From Sunxiuqinia indica (lineage in GTDB: Bacteria > Bacteroidota > Bacteroidia > Bacteroidales > Prolixibacteraceae), in the NCBI RefSeq assembly GCF_009847015.1, contig NZ_WVEM01000008.1, positions 1-64,000 on the forward strand: a stretch of DNA of 64,000 bases, in the 5' to 3' direction. The notes below the pieces were generated by a model. It searched no databases, had not been told where the DNA came from, and saw only the letters and a program-made list of their open reading frames with translations. How positions within the stretch are numbered: the first letter of the stretch is position 1; every line of letters starts with the position of its first letter. The translations under genes and the position numbers were made by a program. This document shows, piece after piece, positions 62,510 to 64,000 of the stretch.

Positions 62510-63403
62510 TTGCCATCAATGAATTACTATACCATAAAAGATATGGAAACCTTGTCAGGTATCAAGGCACATACCATTCGCATATGGGAAAAGCGCTATG
62601 GTTTGCTGGAACCACAACGCTCAACAACAAATATTCGCTATTATAGCGATAACGAACTACGAAAACTCCTCAACGTATCGATGTTAGTGAAACATGGCTA
62701 CAAGATCTCGAAAGTTTCAAACTACGAAAACGGTCAAATTCAGAAGGAAGTGCTGAAACTGAATGAGAAATCGCTTCCATCCGAAAGCATGATCGATCAG
62801 CTTGTGGTGCACATGGTGAATTTTGATCATAAAAGTTTTGAAGATTTATTGCTTCAGCAAATCGACCAGATTGGTTTTGAAGAAACCTTTATGGAAAACA
62901 TTTTTCCTCTATTTGAAAAAGTTGGTATTTACTGGCAAATTGGAACCATCTTCCCTGCTCAGGAACACTTTGTTTCCAATATCATCCGTGAATTGCTCAT
63001 CAAAGAAAGCTCAGGAATTAATAATCACGATTCCACTTCTACCGTTTTGTTTTTTCTGAAGGAGGGCGAAATGCACGAAATCAGCTTGTTGTTCTATCAT
63101 TATCTCGCCTTAAAATCGGGCTATAAAACAATTTACCTTGGTCAAAATGTCCCCTTCGAGGATTTGGTCAAAATGGACGGTGTGCAACAGTTCGATCGGA
63201 TTTTCACTGCTTTTATCAATGGAATAGATGAAAAAGAACTGGAAGACTACATTACTGAAATGTATAAAGCATTTAAACGCAAAAAAATCTTTGTAACTGG
63301 TGCTCAAATTTCCATGGTTAAATCAAAACTCCCTTCCAATTTTAAGTTGATTACTGATACAAAAGCGTTTAAAAAATACTTTGGTGGTGGCTTATTAGGC
63401 TAA
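62510..63403 (+). CDS. MerR-family regulator with B12-binding-like domain (CarH/LitR-like)
   Basis: 297-residue regulator. N-terminal MerR helix-turn-helix (YTIKDMETLSGIKAHTIRIW, about 7-26, and LEPQRSTTNIRYYSDNELRK). Then a four-helix bundle carrying W142-x9-E152-H153 (W followed by nine residues and EH), the light-sensing motif of CarH photoreceptors. The Rossmann-like cobalamin domain has GEMHEIS at 186-192, equal to the ExHxxG cobalt-ligand motif except G to S, with H189 as ligand. It may therefore bind adenosylcobalamin and respond to light. The start at 62510 or the ATG three codons later (62519) are both possible. Confidence 0.85.
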   Translation: MPSMNYYTIKDMETLSGIKAHTIRIWEKRYGLLEPQRSTTNIRYYSDNELRKLLNVSMLVKHGYKISKVSNYENGQIQKEVLKLNEKSLPSESMIDQLVVHMVNFDHKSFEDLLLQQIDQIGFEETFMENIFPLFEKVGIYWQIGTIFPAQEHFVSNIIRELLIKESSGINNHDSTSTVLFFLKEGEMHEISLLFYHYLALKSGYKTIYLGQNVPFEDLVKMDGVQQFDRIFTAFINGIDEKELEDYITEMYKAFKRKKIFVTGAQISMVKSKLPSNFKLITDTKAFKKYFGGGLLG

Positions 63404-63412
63404 TTCACTCGC

Positions 63413-63862
63413 TTACTTTTCGCCTGATTCGTAATCGTGTAGCTTCTGAATTCGTCTTAAATGGCGACCACCCTCAAAGCTTTCGTTTAACCAACGATCC
63501 ACAATTTCAAGAGCCAGTTCTTCAGAAACCATCCGACCACCCAGTGCAATCACATTCGCATTATTATGCTGCTTGGCTAAAGCAGCTGACTGTACACTCC
63601 AACACAATGCACAACGCACTCCCTTCACTTTGTTTGCAGCAATGGCTTCGCCATTTCCACTTCCGCCAAAAACAATTCCTAAATCTGCTTCACTCCTGGC
63701 CACAGTTTCTGCTGCGGGAATAACAAAATCAGCATAATCTACCGCCTCTTCCGAATCGGTTCCCAAATCAACAACCCGGAAACCATTATTTGATAAATGC
63801 TTTTTTACCGCTTCTTTTAGGAGAAATCCGGCATGATCGGTACCTAATGCAATCGTCTTCAT
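63413..63862 (-). CDS. rpiB: Ribose-5-phosphate isomerase B
   Basis: Interconverts ribose-5-phosphate and ribulose-5-phosphate. The start at 63862 (MKTIALGTDHAGF) gives 149 residues, the usual length; the longer reading frame adds 38 unrelated residues. Seen: TDHAGFLLKEAV, GGSGNGEAIAANKVKG and HNNANVIALGGRM. The catalytic cysteine of Escherichia coli-type RpiB (CGTGxG) is missing: the protein has FGGSGNGE, as in the Mycobacterium tuberculosis enzyme, where a glutamate acts as base. Confidence 0.94.
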   Translation of the reverse strand: MKTIALGTDHAGFLLKEAVKKHLSNNGFRVVDLGTDSEEAVDYADFVIPAAETVARSEADLGIVFGGSGNGEAIAANKVKGVRCALCWSVQSAALAKQHNNANVIALGGRMVSEELALEIVDRWLNESFEGGRHLRRIQKLHDYESGEK

Positions 63863-63890
63863 TTTTTTTATAAAATTTGCTATTGAAAAT

Positions 63891-64000
63891 TTATCTCCTG
63901 AACTCAGTCGGGCTCTTCCCCACTTTATTCTTAAACAAACGGCTAAAATAGTGAATAGTTTGAAATCCGAGCTCATAACTAATCTCTTTAACGCTTTTGT
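63891..64000 (-). CDS. AraC-family regulator, C-terminal part (runs off the window)
   Basis: The minus strand from the window end to the TAA at 63893-63891 encodes SVKEISYELGFQTIHYFSRL followed by FKNKVGKSPTEFRR: the second helix-turn-helix and conserved end of an AraC regulator. The rest lies beyond position 64000. Confidence 0.88.
   Translation of the reverse strand, partial: KSVKEISYELGFQTIHYFSRLFKNKVGKSPTEFRR

Noticed and set aside
1-64000. CRISPR arrays, tRNA/rRNA genes, insertion sequences, prophage
   Set aside because: No regularly spaced repeats, no cloverleaf-like segment and no transposase, integrase or phage proteins were seen.

Overview
The window looks like a stretch of chromosome from a free-living, glycan-degrading member of the Bacteroidota, probably near Marinilabiliales/Prolixibacteraceae (an inference, since no rRNA gene is present). 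The grounds are three SusC/SusD pairs, Bacteroidetes ECF sigma/FecR pairs, Bacteroidetes-type promoters (TTG-N19/20-TAnnTTTG) and an A+T-leaning composition.

Positions 1-42,300 hold polysaccharide utilisation loci (PULs), almost all read from the minus strand. PUL1 (about 0.4-10.6 kb) has a pectate-lyase-like surface lipoprotein (DUF4957/DUF5123 type), SusD, SusC and a separately transcribed Ig-like surface lipoprotein. It has no sigma/anti-sigma pair in the window, but carries a cluster of LacI-type palindromes around TGTAAACGTTTACA. PUL2 (about 11.1-27.5 kb) reads ECF sigma, FecR, SusC, SusD, GH105 unsaturated uronyl hydrolase, GntP permease, galactarate dehydratase, DapA-family aldolase, glycerate kinase, tartronate semialdehyde reductase and GH43. 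It joins glycan capture to a full aldarate pathway ending in pyruvate and phosphoglycerate. A decayed second garR lies on the other side of the GH43 gene. Next (27.6-31.4 kb) is a small operon of BNR/sialidase-like lipoprotein, NanA-like aldolase and sodium/solute symporter, with a divergent AraC regulator. PUL3 (32.4-42.2 kb) reads ECF sigma, FecR, SusC, SusD and, from its own promoter, a GH78 alpha-L-rhamnosidase. GH105, GH78, GH43 and the pectin-PUL lipoprotein together suggest rhamnogalacturonan or a related acidic plant/algal glycan as the target.

From 42.6 kb the content becomes general chromosomal: PfkB-family fructokinase beside the remnant of a sugar transporter, HAD phosphatase, pyridoxal/pyridoxamine kinase, Pif1-type helicase, dapB, lepB, a LapA-domain protein, WbqC-family protein, NUDIX hydrolase, an outer-membrane porin with proVWX (glycine betaine uptake), NlpC/P60 peptidase, 7TM-HD phosphodiesterase, BatA-like VWA protein, a CarH-like MerR regulator, rpiB, and the end of an AraC-type gene at the window edge.

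Non-coding structure worth noting: four copies of a ~62-nt imperfect palindrome in separate intergenic gaps, conserved hairpins between fecR and susC in PUL2 and PUL3, a 32-nt perfect inverted repeat between susD and the GH105 gene, the operator cluster, and two gene remnants (garR, MFS sugar porter). No CRISPR array, tRNA, rRNA, transposase or phage gene was seen.
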